64,000 bases of DNA. Origin: Massilia arenae. GTDB lineage: Bacteria > Pseudomonadota > Gammaproteobacteria > Burkholderiales > Burkholderiaceae_D. Under the pieces are notes generated by a model, which saw only the letters and a program-made list of their open reading frames with translations, was not told where the DNA came from and made no database searches. The position numbers and the translations under genes were made by a program. How positions within the stretch are numbered: position 1 is the stretch's first letter; each line of letters starts with the position of its first letter. The DNA is taken from positions 56,034 to 120,033 of the forward strand of contig NZ_VPFD01000020.1 of NCBI RefSeq assembly GCF_008014745.1, read 5' to 3'. Shown one piece after another: positions 19,401 through 27,600 of this stretch.

Positions 19401-20282
19401 TACGGCTTCCACCACGGCGACGTCTGGTATCGCGGACGCTTCACCAGCAGCGACCCGAAAGCCAACCAGCTCGAGCTGTTCTACGGAGCCGGCGGCGCCG
19501 GCATGATCCAGGTATGGATCGACGGCCGCTTCGTCGGCCAGCACGAGCTGGACACCGGCCGCTCGTTCCCGGAGACGACCGACAGCGTGAAGCTCGACCT
19601 GGGCAAGCTGACGCCGGGCGAGCACGTGATCGCGGTCATGGTGCGCAACAACGGCCATAACTGGAACCTGATGGCGGACGACTTCCACCGCGAGGCGCGG
19701 GGCCTGATCTCGGCCTCGCTGACGAGCCGCGGCGGCCAGCGCTTCGGCACGCCGATCGCCTGGCGCATCCAGGGCCGCCAGGGCGGCGAGGAGCTGGTCG
19801 ACCGCGTGCGCGGCCCAATGAACAACGGCGGCCTGTACGGCGAGCGCGCCGGCTGGCACCTGCCATCGTCCCCGTCCCAGGGTTGGCAGTCGACGCGTCC
19901 GACCGACGCCCCACCAGCCGCCGGCACCTACTGGCTGCGCACGCAATTCAAGCTCGACCTGCCGCGCGACCACGACGTCCAGCTGGCCCTGGCCTTCGGC
20001 GACACCGCCAAGCCCCGCTCCGACCGCGACAACCGCGCCCTGATCTTCGTCAACGGCTGGAACATGGGCCAATTCATCGCCCACATCGGCCCCCAACGCA
20101 CCTTCGTCATCCCTCCAGGCATCCTGAATCCGAACGGCGAAAACACAGTCGCGCTCGCAGTAACCACCGACGGCCGCCCCGACAACGCCCTGGAGCCCAT
20201 CAAGCTCCTCCCCCTGCGCACCACCCGCGGCGGCGTCCCCCTCGAGATCATGAAAGGCCAGGACGAACCACCCCCAAAATAG
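16476..20282 (+). CDS. two-domain glycosidase: N-terminal GH43-like propeller fused to GH35 beta-galactosidase
   Basis: A secreted protein of 1268 residues, about twice the length of a simple bacterial GH35. The start has AAGGAG upstream and a signal peptide ending VSAQ. Residues about 30-300 are propeller-like repeats (RYYLAYANGSGGIGLARSPDLRQWEF and similar), as in GH43 or related sialidase-like folds. From about residue 307 the GH35 barrel begins (WDQYSLKIDDKRVVVWSGEIHPFR), with the likely acid/base Glu462 in YQLENE and nucleophile Glu568 in AAELGGGW. The C-terminal part holds galactose-binding-like jelly rolls. It should release galactose from pectic galactan or arabinogalactan; whether the N-terminal part is catalytic or binds sugar is unknown. 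Confidence 0.85.
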   Translation: MKWYQSMATACAALCTAGLVSAQELGIPQGSGMQAARDAAKAGDSAGQVVLMPALTAGAANALSILVSNDGADFTSLASEAWTPPSGALRDLALAQHTDGRYYLAYANGSGGIGLARSPDLRQWEFVRDIPLGGAGQAGKPGWVRERDGTLKLVFTSAGGIHVTVPDAQMTNWSAPRRLEGLAGHLDATVLLDGEGYVAVARQQGGRLALARAGALAGPWKIDATLDKFGAGVTAAALVRHGPALRLYGSDAGRRAWHADSLDGGRSWSERRRLTGTAAMASGFGALAADGKALASVSAPKGQPRKVSWDQYSLKIDDKRVVVWSGEIHPFRLPNPALWRDVMQKMKALGFNGVAFYFDWGYHSPAPGVYDFSGIRNVERALQIAKEEGMYIIARTGPYINSELTGGGYPGWMFRNRGEARTDDPVYLAAVDEWMTQVNAIIARHQVTDGGGNVIAYQLENELGKVEPKHVRQMEHLARKARSDGITVPFFHNSAGRLPDWTPKESSAAWANPGPTDIYAFDGYPGGSCDVHASPAGANKAPDWGIYGAPGPRAGALSSPATPGFAAELGGGWFDYWGSNGTYACTAERQGKGYQRVFYGTNLINRITIHNVYMTFGGTSWGWLAGPVVYTSYDYGAAISEDRGLRPKAYALKQQGMFVQAAEAVLAEMDKGPSLAPVDGKVKVYHNVNKRLGTHVVFAAHNPTDGKGEERFSVRLATRDGEYTVASLLRGQDARMLLASYDMERQRLVYSTSELQTHLRDGARDIALLHGRDGLEGETALRYASAPKVEVLAGRVQSRWDAAKGDLVLNYVHEGLARVRISGGGRAPLLLLLADEQTSMRFWTQDTGAGRALQLTPALVRSARLAGGALAMTGDADQDGAIEIWGPAFETASFNGQALALTRQPDGSVRAAGLKGPDAVRVPDLARLAWTRRMDSLEAAPRFDDSAWVQADRRPSAAQTWTMPERGQPTLAMSDYGFHHGDVWYRGRFTSSDPKANQLELFYGAGGAGMIQVWIDGRFVGQHELDTGRSFPETTDSVKLDLGKLTPGEHVIAVMVRNNGHNWNLMADDFHREARGLISASLTSRGGQRFGTPIAWRIQGRQGGEELVDRVRGPMNNGGLYGERAGWHLPSSPSQGWQSTRPTDAPPAAGTYWLRTQFKLDLPRDHDVQLALAFGDTAKPRSDRDNRALIFVNGWNMGQFIAHIGPQRTFVIPPGILNPNGENTVALAVTTDGRPDNALEPIKLLPLRTTRGGVPLEIMKGQDEPPPK

Positions 20283-20302
20283 CGCTTCCTATCCAACCAA
20301 TA

Positions 20303-20374
20303 AATAGGGTCAGTGTCGAATTGTTTGCCAACTTCAGTAAATCAATTGGCCAATAATTCGACACTGACCCTATT
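20303..20374. repeat. 72-bp hairpin repeat, copy 1 (REP/MITE-like)
   Basis: Perfect 20-bp inverted repeats (20303-20322 and 20355-20374, arm AATAGGGTCAGTGTCGAATT) around a 32-base loop; pairing continues imperfectly into the loop (TTTGCCAA/TTGGCCAA). It lies between the convergent ends of the GH35 and rhamnokinase genes. Such AGGGTCAGAGT-type hairpins are commonly scattered by REP-associated transposases, but none is in the window. A palindrome GAGCAATTGCTC (20383-20394) and a lone right-arm-like segment ending at 20414 follow. The rest of the 331-bp gap shows no gene. Confidence 0.8.
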
Positions 20375-20534
20375 AATTTGGTGAGCAATTGCTCGGAAAT
20401 TTTACTCTGACCCTCATTGGAGCCTTGCGACGTGTCGATTAATGACGCTTGCGCATTTAAGTTGTCGCCAGAGAAGGTCGTGGCCGTCGGCCTTGACGTT
20501 TGCCCGAAAAGAGGCCTGCGGTAGGGCTCAAGCA

Positions 20535-20606
20535 AATAGGGTCGGAGTCGAATTGTTTGACAACTTCAGTAAATCAATTGGTCAATAATTTTACTCTGAC
20601 CCTGAT
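20535..20606. repeat. 72-bp hairpin repeat, copy 2, diverged
   Basis: Same element as at 20303, in the same orientation: the left arm differs by two bases (AGGGTCGGAGTCGAATT), the loop is nearly identical, and the right arm (AATTTTACTCTGACCCT) matches the lone arm that ends at 20414 better than it matches copy 1. The arms therefore pair less well than in copy 1. It ends 7 bp before the stop of the rhamnokinase gene and could act as a weak bidirectional barrier to transcription. Confidence 0.75.
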
Positions 20607-20613
20607 TGTTGGG

Positions 20614-22029
20614 TTATTGAGCGTGGGATAGGTGCGGGGTGGGTGTGGAGAGGGCGGCGCGCCAAGCTGTGCGGTAGGCGGAGAGGCCGGTGACGGTGCG
20701 GGGGGGCTTGGGCTGGTGTTGGGTGGGTGGGGTGGCGTCGCGGTAGCGCAGGAGCCAGCCGCCGCAGGTGGTGCCGCTGGCGTCGTCGGAATAGGCCAGG
20801 GCCTGGTGGGGGCGCAGGCTGGCCAGCAGGGGGCCGAACCAGGGGTTGGCGGTGAAGGCGCCTTCGACCGTGATCGGGCCGCGGGCGCCGAGCGCGTCGA
20901 GGCAGTAGTCGGTCATTAGCACGCAGTACAGCGTGGCGAGTGCGAAGCGTTCGCCGACGTCGAGCGGAGGCGGTCCTTTGATATGGCCTTGCCGGCCTGC
21001 GAACGGGCCGCCGCCGTCGGCGAAGCCCGGCAGCGCCATCGTGCCGCGCGCGATCAGGCGTTCGAGCTGCTCGAATGAACAAGTGCCTGGCTGGTCGCCG
21101 GCCAGTGCGCCGAATTCGCGGCCGCCCATGAAGCGCATGCAGGCTACCGGCTGGCCGAGTGCGTTGGTATTGGCCAGCATGTCGGCATCCTCGCGCAGGC
21201 CGTCCAGGCTAGCGCCGAAGGCCGCGGCGATCAGCCAGGTGCCGGTCGACAGCACGGTACGCGGTGCGGTGGCGCCGTCGCGGCCCAGGTGGCGCAGCAG
21301 CGATGCGTTGCTGTCGTGGATGCCGCAGAGGACTTCGCAGTCGGGCGCCAGCCCGGTGGCTTGCGCGACCTCGGGACGCAGCACGCCGAGCGCGGTCCAG
21401 GCCGACGCCAGCGGCGGCAGCTGCGGCTCCCAACCCATGCGCGTCACCAGCGACGAATAGTCCTGGCGCACCGGGTCCCACATATCGGTATGGCAGCCGA
21501 GCGACGTCGCTTCACCGGCCGCCACGCCGCACAGGCGCCAGGCCCAGTACTGCGGGTACATCAGGATGTGGCGCGTCCGCGCGAAGGCTTCCGGGTGCTG
21601 CTGCTGCAGCCAGGCCAGCTGGCGGCCGAGATTCAGGCCAGACGGCAGCAGTGGAGAGTAGGTCTGCGCATAGGCCGGCCGTAGCGCGGCGTAGTCAAGC
21701 CCCGGCAGCTCCGCCTCGTAGTCGAGCACCGGCAGCACCAGGCCGTCGTCGTCGACCAGGGCGGCGGTGGCGCCGTGGGTCACAGGCACGATCGCCGTCA
21801 CCCGCGCCTGGCCGGCGAAGGCGCGGCAGGTGGCCAGCATCCAGTCCCAGATGCCGTCGGTATCGTGGTGCGGATAGGGGCCGTCGTGCAGGATCGTGTT
21901 GGGCCGGCGCCGTTCGGCCAGCAGCCGTCCGGCGGCATCGACCAGGGCCAGCTTGACGTTCGTCTTGCCGATGTCGAGTACGATCAGGGCGTCGTCCGGG
22001 GTCGCTTGCATGGGATCGCGCTCCATCAA
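20614..22029 (-). CDS. rhaK: FGGY-family sugar kinase, probable rhamnulokinase
   Basis: A 471-residue FGGY carbohydrate kinase. The N-terminal phosphate loop LDIGKTNVKLALVD, the catalytic region CGIHDSNASLLRHL and the STGTWLIA motif are visible. It is the last gene of the rhaRSTPQK operon and overlaps rhaQ by 4 bp (ATGA), which supports translation coupling and the start used. In Rhizobium leguminosarum the kinase in this exact context phosphorylates the rhamnose-derived ketose and is needed for transport. The family is certain; the substrate rests on gene order. Confidence 0.82.
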   Translation of the reverse strand: MMERDPMQATPDDALIVLDIGKTNVKLALVDAAGRLLAERRRPNTILHDGPYPHHDTDGIWDWMLATCRAFAGQARVTAIVPVTHGATAALVDDDGLVLPVLDYEAELPGLDYAALRPAYAQTYSPLLPSGLNLGRQLAWLQQQHPEAFARTRHILMYPQYWAWRLCGVAAGEATSLGCHTDMWDPVRQDYSSLVTRMGWEPQLPPLASAWTALGVLRPEVAQATGLAPDCEVLCGIHDSNASLLRHLGRDGATAPRTVLSTGTWLIAAAFGASLDGLREDADMLANTNALGQPVACMRFMGGREFGALAGDQPGTCSFEQLERLIARGTMALPGFADGGGPFAGRQGHIKGPPPLDVGERFALATLYCVLMTDYCLDALGARGPITVEGAFTANPWFGPLLASLRPHQALAYSDDASGTTCGGWLLRYRDATPPTQHQPKPPRTVTGLSAYRTAWRAALSTPTPHLSHAQ

Positions 22030-23078
22030 TGGCGGCTCGGCTTGCCGCGCAAGAGGCGCGACAGCGCGATGGTCGCCAGCAGCAGCACGCCCACTACGAT
22101 CGTCATGTAGATGCCGGGAACGTTGGCCAGCGCCAGGCCATAGGTCACGGCGCCCATCGTCAGCACCGCCAGCAGCACGCCGCCGATGGTGCCGGCGCCG
22201 CCGGCGATGCTTACGCCACCCAGAATCACCATGGTGATGATCTCGAGCTCCCAGCCGGTGGCGATGTTCGGCCGCGTGCTGCCGATGCGGCCGGTCAGCA
22301 GGAAGGCCGCCAGGCCCGCCATCGCGCCGGTCAGCATGAACAGTCCCAGGCGGTAGCGGTCGACCGCGATGCCCGAGAAGCGCGCAGCGTCCGGATTATT
22401 GCCGATGGCGTAGATGCGGCGGCCCGCCGTGGTGGCATGCAAGACCACGGCAAACAGCAGCGCGAAACCGAGCAGGATCACGAAGGCGCGCGGCACCACG
22501 CCGAAGAAGGTCCCCTGTCCCCAGTCGGCCATCAGCTGCGGATAATTGGTGAAGGCCTGGTCGCCCAGCGCCACGCTGGCCAGGCCCCGGTACAGGGCGA
22601 TGGTGCCGATGGTGACGACGATCGAGGGCAGCATGAAGCGAGTCACCAGGAAGCCATTGAGCCAGCCGCAGGCCAGGCCGGTGCCGACCGCCACGAACAG
22701 CAGGGCCCCCGCCGGCATCCCGGCCGTGTGCGCCATGCCCATGGCGACCGACGACAGCGCCAGCGTGCCGGCCACCGAGATGTCGATCTCGCGGCAGATG
22801 ATCAACAGCGCCATGGGCAGCGCGATCAGGGCCTTCTCGCTGAAGTTGACTGTCCCGTCGAGCAGGTTGTAGGGATCGAGGAAGTGCTCCTGCGTGACGC
22901 CGCCGGCGACGAATACAGCCAGCAGCAGCAGGGCGAGCAGGGTTTCCCAGCGCGCCAGCACGTGGCGCAGGCCGGGCCGCTGGCGGTCGAGGATCGTATA
23001 ACGCGAGGTGTGGCTGGATTCGTTCACGGTCTTGGTGTCAGGTGGGGTTTCGACCTCGGCGATGCTGGTCGCATTCAT
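22026..23078 (-). CDS. rhaQ: L-rhamnose ABC transporter permease RhaQ
   Basis: Inner-membrane permease of the RbsC/BPD_transp_2 type, 350 residues, with about 40 polar residues first and then some 9-10 hydrophobic segments. EIDISVAGTLALSSVAMG and GGVSIAGGAGTIGG are the conserved loop regions of this permease family. It overlaps its neighbours by 4 bp on each side. With RhaP it forms the membrane channel of the rhamnose importer powered by RhaT. Confidence 0.88.
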   Translation of the reverse strand: MNATSIAEVETPPDTKTVNESSHTSRYTILDRQRPGLRHVLARWETLLALLLLAVFVAGGVTQEHFLDPYNLLDGTVNFSEKALIALPMALLIICREIDISVAGTLALSSVAMGMAHTAGMPAGALLFVAVGTGLACGWLNGFLVTRFMLPSIVVTIGTIALYRGLASVALGDQAFTNYPQLMADWGQGTFFGVVPRAFVILLGFALLFAVVLHATTAGRRIYAIGNNPDAARFSGIAVDRYRLGLFMLTGAMAGLAAFLLTGRIGSTRPNIATGWELEIITMVILGGVSIAGGAGTIGGVLLAVLTMGAVTYGLALANVPGIYMTIVVGVLLLATIALSRLLRGKPSRH

Positions 23079-24094
23079 GCTGCGCTCCTTGCGGCTTTGA
23101 GTTCGGTCTGGTGCAGCGGCAGGATCTGGCGGCTGCGCTTGCGGTTGCCGCCGGCATTGAGCAGCACGGCGACCAGGATCACGGCGCCGGTCAGCGCGCT
23201 TTGCCAGAACGGCGAGACCTGCAGCACCGGCAAGGCATTGCCGATCACCGACAGGAATAGCGCGCCGAGCACGGTGCCGAGCACCGAGCCGACGCCGCCG
23301 GCGATGCTTGCGCCGCCGATCACGCAGGCGGCGATCACGGTGAACTCAAAGCCATACGCGATTTCGGTATAGGCGACCGCATAGCGCGCCACCCACAGGT
23401 AGCCGCACAGGCCCGCCACCATGCCCGACAGGCCATAGGTCCACAGCAGCCGGCGTGCGGTCGGGATGCCGATGTAGGCGGCGCATTGCGGCGCATTGCC
23501 GATCGCGTACAGGTCACGCCCGAAGCGCGTGTAACGGGCCAGGAAGGCCATCGCCAGCACCACGCCGAGGGCGATCCACACCAGATGCGGCAATCCGAAC
23601 ATGCGCTGCAGGGGGAAGCCGATGAAGTTGGCCGGCATCTGGTGCGCCGATACCCAGGCTCCGCCCGAGATCACGAACACCAGGCCGCGGTACACGCTCA
23701 TGGTGCCCAGCGTGACCACGATCGGCGGCAGCGCCAGATACCCGATCAAGCCGCCGTTGACGAGGCCCAACGCGAGGCCGGTGCCGGCCGCAGCCAACAT
23801 CACGAACAGCAGCGGTAGTTCCGGATTGTTCGACGCCAGCATGGCCGCGACCATGCCCGACAGGGCCAGGTTCGAAGCCACCGACAGGTCGATGCCGCGG
23901 GTGACGATCACCAGCATCTGGGTCAGCGCCAGCATCACGAGCAGGGTGCTGTCGGTGAGCAGGTTGGCCAGCGAGGCGGTGGTGAGGAAGACCGGGGCGC
24001 GCACGCCAACCAGCAACACCAGCGCGACCACCATCACGGCCAGCAGGGCTTCGCGCTGCCTGAATATCTCAGTCATGGAGACACGCTTGTTCAT
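23075..24094 (-). CDS. rhaP: L-rhamnose ABC transporter permease RhaP
   Basis: Second permease of the rhamnose importer, 339 residues, same family as RhaQ: RGIDLSVASNLALSGMVAA and IGGASIAGGVGSVLGTVLGA match the equivalent loops. About nine membrane segments. It overlaps rhaT and rhaQ by 4 bp (ATGA junctions). Two different permease genes side by side are the usual arrangement of the rhaSTPQ system. Confidence 0.88.
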   Translation of the reverse strand: MNKRVSMTEIFRQREALLAVMVVALVLLVGVRAPVFLTTASLANLLTDSTLLVMLALTQMLVIVTRGIDLSVASNLALSGMVAAMLASNNPELPLLFVMLAAAGTGLALGLVNGGLIGYLALPPIVVTLGTMSVYRGLVFVISGGAWVSAHQMPANFIGFPLQRMFGLPHLVWIALGVVLAMAFLARYTRFGRDLYAIGNAPQCAAYIGIPTARRLLWTYGLSGMVAGLCGYLWVARYAVAYTEIAYGFEFTVIAACVIGGASIAGGVGSVLGTVLGALFLSVIGNALPVLQVSPFWQSALTGAVILVAVLLNAGGNRKRSRQILPLHQTELKAARSAA

Positions 24095-25650
24095 GGCGCC
24101 GCCTCCAGTCCCAGGTCGACCCCGGACGCGGCCGCGACCACGGTCTCGGGCGAGGCCTGCCCGCGCGCGAATTCACGCACCACGCGCCCCTGGCGCATCA
24201 CGACCACGCGGTCGGCCAGCCCCAGCACCTCGGGCAGTTCGGACGAGACCAGGATCACCGACAGGCCCCGTTCGACCAGCCCGCTCACGAAGCGGTGCAC
24301 GGCGGCCTTGGAGCCGATGTCGATGCCCTTGGTGGGTTCGTCGAGGATGATGACCTTGGGATCGGTGGCCAGCCATTTGCCGAGCACCACCTTCTGCTGG
24401 TTGCCGCCCGACAGTTCGTCGACGTTCTGGCTCAGGTAGGCGGCCTTCAATTCGAGCTGTTCGGCGAAGCGGCGCGCCAGCGCGGCCTCTGCCCGGGCGC
24501 GGGGAAAGAATCCGAATGTCGACAGGATCGGCAGTGTAATGTTGTGCATGATCGGCATGGTCAGGTGCGCACCATGGTGCTGGCGGTCCTCGGGCACATA
24601 GGCCAGGCCGCGCGCGATCGCTTCGCCTGGATTACAAAATACCGCCGGCTGGCCCTCCAGCCGCACGCTCCCGGTCACCCGCGTCGTCAATCCGAACAGC
24701 GCCTGCATCACTTCCGAGCGGCCGGCGCCCACCAGCCCATAAAAACCGAGGATCTCACCCTTGCGCAGGGTGAAGCTGACATCCTGGAACTCGGTCGGAT
24801 GGCAAAGACCAGCAACCTCCAGCAGCGGCGCGCCGATCTCCACCGCGGCCTTGGGATAGGCCTGGTGCACCGCGCGGCCGACCATCAGCGCCACCAGTTC
24901 CGGCTCCCTGACGTCGGCCAGTCGGCCTTCGGCCACGAACTGGCCGTCGCGCAGCACCGTGTAGCAGTCGGCCACTTCATAGATTTCGTCGAACTTGTGC
25001 GAGATGAAGATGACGGCGGTGCCGCGCGTACGCAGCCCGTCGATGATGCGATACAGCTCGCGAATCTCGCGCTGCGACAGCGCGGCGGTCGGCTCGTCCA
25101 TGATCACCACCCGCGCATCCTGCGACAGGGCGCGCGCGATCTCGACGAAGTGGCGCTGGGCCACCGACAGGTCGCGCACCCGCGCGCGCACCGGCAGCGA
25201 CACCTCCAGGCGCGCAAACAGCTCCTCGGCCTCGGCCTCGATCCCGGCCCAGTCGATGCGCCGCGCCGGGCCGCGGGTCGGATGGCGTCCTACATAGATG
25301 TTCTCGGCCACCGACAATTCGTCGAACATCACGGTTTCCTGGTGCACGGCGGTGATCCCGGCGGCCATCGCTTCCTGCGGGCTGCCGAAGGAGACGGGCT
25401 TGCCGTCGAGCAGGATCGCGCCTTCGTCGGGACGGTGGATGCCGGTCAGGGTCTTGACGAGGGTCGACTTGCCGGCCCCGTTCTCGCCGATCAGGGCCAT
25501 GACTTCGCCGGGCCGGATGGACAGGCGCACGCCATTCAGGGCGCATACGCCGTTGAAGCGCTTGGTGATGCCGGTCAGCTGCAGTACCGGCGCGGCGGGC
25601 GCGCCGTCGTTCGGGCGCAGGGGAGGGCTTGTCAGTTGGGTCACTGGCAT
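24091..25650 (-). CDS. rhaT: L-rhamnose ABC transporter ATP-binding protein RhaT
   Basis: Sugar-type ABC ATPase of 519 residues with two nucleotide-binding domains in one chain. First domain: Walker A GENGAGKST at 55-63, signature LSVAQRHFVEIARAL, Walker B VVIMDEPTAAL. Second domain: signature LSGGNQQKVVLGKWL and Walker B VIILDEPTKG. The second Walker A is degenerate (GLVGAGRSE), as is usual in this family. Its ribosome site is weak. It is separated from rhaS by 73 bp holding a strong hairpin. Confidence 0.92.
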   Translation of the reverse strand: MPVTQLTSPPLRPNDGAPAAPVLQLTGITKRFNGVCALNGVRLSIRPGEVMALIGENGAGKSTLVKTLTGIHRPDEGAILLDGKPVSFGSPQEAMAAGITAVHQETVMFDELSVAENIYVGRHPTRGPARRIDWAGIEAEAEELFARLEVSLPVRARVRDLSVAQRHFVEIARALSQDARVVIMDEPTAALSQREIRELYRIIDGLRTRGTAVIFISHKFDEIYEVADCYTVLRDGQFVAEGRLADVREPELVALMVGRAVHQAYPKAAVEIGAPLLEVAGLCHPTEFQDVSFTLRKGEILGFYGLVGAGRSEVMQALFGLTTRVTGSVRLEGQPAVFCNPGEAIARGLAYVPEDRQHHGAHLTMPIMHNITLPILSTFGFFPRARAEAALARRFAEQLELKAAYLSQNVDELSGGNQQKVVLGKWLATDPKVIILDEPTKGIDIGSKAAVHRFVSGLVERGLSVILVSSELPEVLGLADRVVVMRQGRVVREFARGQASPETVVAAASGVDLGLEAAP

Positions 25651-25675
25651 ATTGGTGTTGCAAACGGATGAAAGG

Positions 25676-25712
25676 CGCCGCGCGCAGCGACCAGGCGGTC
25701 ATGCGCGCGGCG
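25676..25712 (-). promoter_or_regulatory. intercistronic hairpin between rhaS and rhaT
   Basis: Perfect 11-bp inverted repeats (CGCCGCGCGCA at 25676-25686, TGCGCGCGGCG at 25702-25712) with a 15-base loop and no T-tract. It lies directly downstream of the binding-protein gene in the same operon. Hairpins in this place are known in other ABC operons (malE-malF) to protect the upstream message and keep binding protein in excess over permease; that role is inferred here. Confidence 0.65.
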
Positions 25713-25723
25713 AACGGGCCGGA

Positions 25724-26743
25724 TCAGAACAGCTTGGCGAACTGGTCGACGTTGCCGGCGTTGTAGGTGAACGGCGGGCCGAGGGCGGTTTCGCCATTCG
25801 CATCCAGCGTCACGGCGCCCAGGCGGCCGACCGAGACGATCGCACCGTCGCCGGATTGCGCCTTGCCGGCCACGAACTGGTGCGCCGCGAAGGTGGCCGC
25901 GTAGCCGAGATCGATCGGATTCCAGATCGCGAACTCGCGCACCGCGCCGCTCTTGACGTGGCCGGCCATCTCGGACGGCAGGCCCAGGCCGGTGACGAAC
26001 ACCTTGCCTACCAGTCCCTCGTCGGCCACCGCCTTGCTGGCGGCGACGATGCCGACCGTGGTCGGGGCGATGATGGCCTTCAGGTTGGGGTGGCTGCGCA
26101 ACAGGCCGATGGCTTCGCGATAGCTTTTGTCGGACTGGTCGTCGCCGTACACGGTGGCCACCAGCTTGAGGCCCGCGTACTGGGGCTGTTCGAGCGTCTT
26201 CTTCATGATGCCGATCCAGAGGTTCTGGTTCGTCGCCTGGGCCGACGCCGACAGGATCGCCAGCTCGCCCTTGCCGTTCAACTCGGCCGCCGCCATCTCG
26301 ATCTGCTTCTGGCCGATCATCTCGGGGTTGGACGGATTGAGCTGCATCTGGCGCCCACCGGGGGCCAGGGCGCTGTCGAACGAGATCACCTTGATCCCGC
26401 GCTGCATCGCCTTCTTGGCGATCGGCACCAGGGCATTGGGATCGTTGGCCGAGACCACGATCGCATCGACCTTCTGGCTGATCAGCGAATTGATGATCTC
26501 GATCTGGCCTTCGGCGCTGGGCGTGGTCGGGCCGGTGTAGATGATCTCGACCCCGCCGATTTCGGCGGCGGCATCTTTCGCGCCCTGGTGGGCGGCGTCG
26601 AAGAAGCCGTTGCCCAGGCTTTTCACGACCATCGCGATGCGGATCTTTTCAGGCGCGGCTTCGGCCTTCTTGTCGGCGCAGCCGGCCAGGCCGGCAATCA
26701 TGCCGACGGCCGCCGCAGCGAGCAGGAGCTGTTTGATCTTCAA
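25724..26743 (-). CDS. rhaS: L-rhamnose ABC transporter substrate-binding lipoprotein RhaS
   Basis: Periplasmic sugar-binding protein of the RbsB/type-I fold, 339 residues. The start MKIKQLLLAAAAVGMIAGLAGC has a lipobox LAGC, so the protein is lipid-anchored. The first strand KIRIAMVVKSLGNGFF and the segments VDAIVVSANDPNALVPIAKKA and AIIAPTTVGIVAASKAV follow known rhamnose-binding proteins. The start overlaps the rhaR stop by 4 bp. Confidence 0.9.
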   Translation of the reverse strand: MKIKQLLLAAAAVGMIAGLAGCADKKAEAAPEKIRIAMVVKSLGNGFFDAAHQGAKDAAAEIGGVEIIYTGPTTPSAEGQIEIINSLISQKVDAIVVSANDPNALVPIAKKAMQRGIKVISFDSALAPGGRQMQLNPSNPEMIGQKQIEMAAAELNGKGELAILSASAQATNQNLWIGIMKKTLEQPQYAGLKLVATVYGDDQSDKSYREAIGLLRSHPNLKAIIAPTTVGIVAASKAVADEGLVGKVFVTGLGLPSEMAGHVKSGAVREFAIWNPIDLGYAATFAAHQFVAGKAQSGDGAIVSVGRLGAVTLDANGETALGPPFTYNAGNVDQFAKLF

Positions 26744-27600
26744 TGCGAAATCTCCATCAGGGCTGCGGACTGCAAGTCATATTGGGGGCTGTAGCGCGTG
26801 GTGCGCAGCGCCGGCAGGTCGCCGTCGGGTTCGACGGTGACGACCTTCACGCCATACTGCTCGAGCAGTTGCACCGCCTTGTCGGAGGCGTCGGTGTCGG
26901 TGATCACGGTGGACACGCGATCCAGGCCGCACAGGATCAGGCCGGCCTTGCGCGCGAATTTCGAGCTATCGGCCAGCACCACCAGTTCCTCGGCCTGGCT
27001 GATCAGGCGCTTTTCGGCCTGGATCAGCAGCGGATCGGCTTCCATCAACCCGAGCAGCGACAGGCCGTAGACGCTCATGAACATCTTGGTGGCGTAGTGG
27101 TGCTGGGTGATGTCGTTGTCGAACGGCGAGAGGATGACGTTCTGCTCGCGGTATACGCGGCCGCCCGGCACGATGATCTCGTTCTCGCTCGAGACCAGCA
27201 GGCGCTCGGCCATCAGGAAAGAGTTGGTCAGGATCTTGAGCTGCTTTTCGGTGAGGAATTCGGCCATCATGAAGGTGGTGGTGCCACCGTTGATGATGAT
27301 CGTCTCGCCGTCGTTGCACATGCCGGCTGCATGGCGCGCGATGGCGCGCTTGCGCGAGGCGAAGCACTGGATATTGTTCTGGAACGTTTCGCTGGTCAGC
27401 GGGAACTGGCGCGTCTTGGGCAGCAGGTTCTCTGCGCCGCCCCGGGTGCGGGTGAGCAGATTGCGTCCCGCCAGCCAGCTGATGTCGCGCCGGACCGTCG
27501 CCGGGGACGCGCTGAGCCATTCGACAAGCTGCTGGACCGTCGCCGACTGATGCTCGGCAAGCAGTTTCAGCAAACGCTTGCGGCGTTTGTGATTCACCAT
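26740..27600 (-). CDS. rhaR: DeoR-family regulator of rhamnose genes
   Basis: A 286-residue DeoR-type repressor/activator. The start MVNHKRRKRLLKLL has GGAGGAG upstream (27607-27615 on the complement); a longer frame exists but lacks a ribosome site. Residues about 5-55 form the helix-turn-helix (TVQQLVEWLSASPATVRRDISWL), followed by the sugar-phosphate sensing domain (IIINGGTTTFMMAEFL, VVLADSSKF). It heads the rhaRSTPQK operon and faces rhaD, as in Rhizobium. The likely effector is a rhamnose intermediate; likely targets are the two promoters in the intergenic region to its right. Confidence 0.9.
   Translation of the reverse strand: MVNHKRRKRLLKLLAEHQSATVQQLVEWLSASPATVRRDISWLAGRNLLTRTRGGAENLLPKTRQFPLTSETFQNNIQCFASRKRAIARHAAGMCNDGETIIINGGTTTFMMAEFLTEKQLKILTNSFLMAERLLVSSENEIIVPGGRVYREQNVILSPFDNDITQHHYATKMFMSVYGLSLLGLMEADPLLIQAEKRLISQAEELVVLADSSKFARKAGLILCGLDRVSTVITDTDASDKAVQLLEQYGVKVVTVEPDGDLPALRTTRYSPQYDLQSAALMEISH

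Noticed and set aside
20248..20535. A 95-codon open frame across the hairpin repeats
   Set aside because: It covers both the 3' end of the GH35 gene and repeat DNA, has no ribosome site, and resembles no protein that I know.
20303..20606. Compensatory base changes between the two hairpin copies as proof of a conserved RNA
   Set aside because: On careful alignment the changed bases (left C to A, right C to T) do not pair with each other, so they give no such support.
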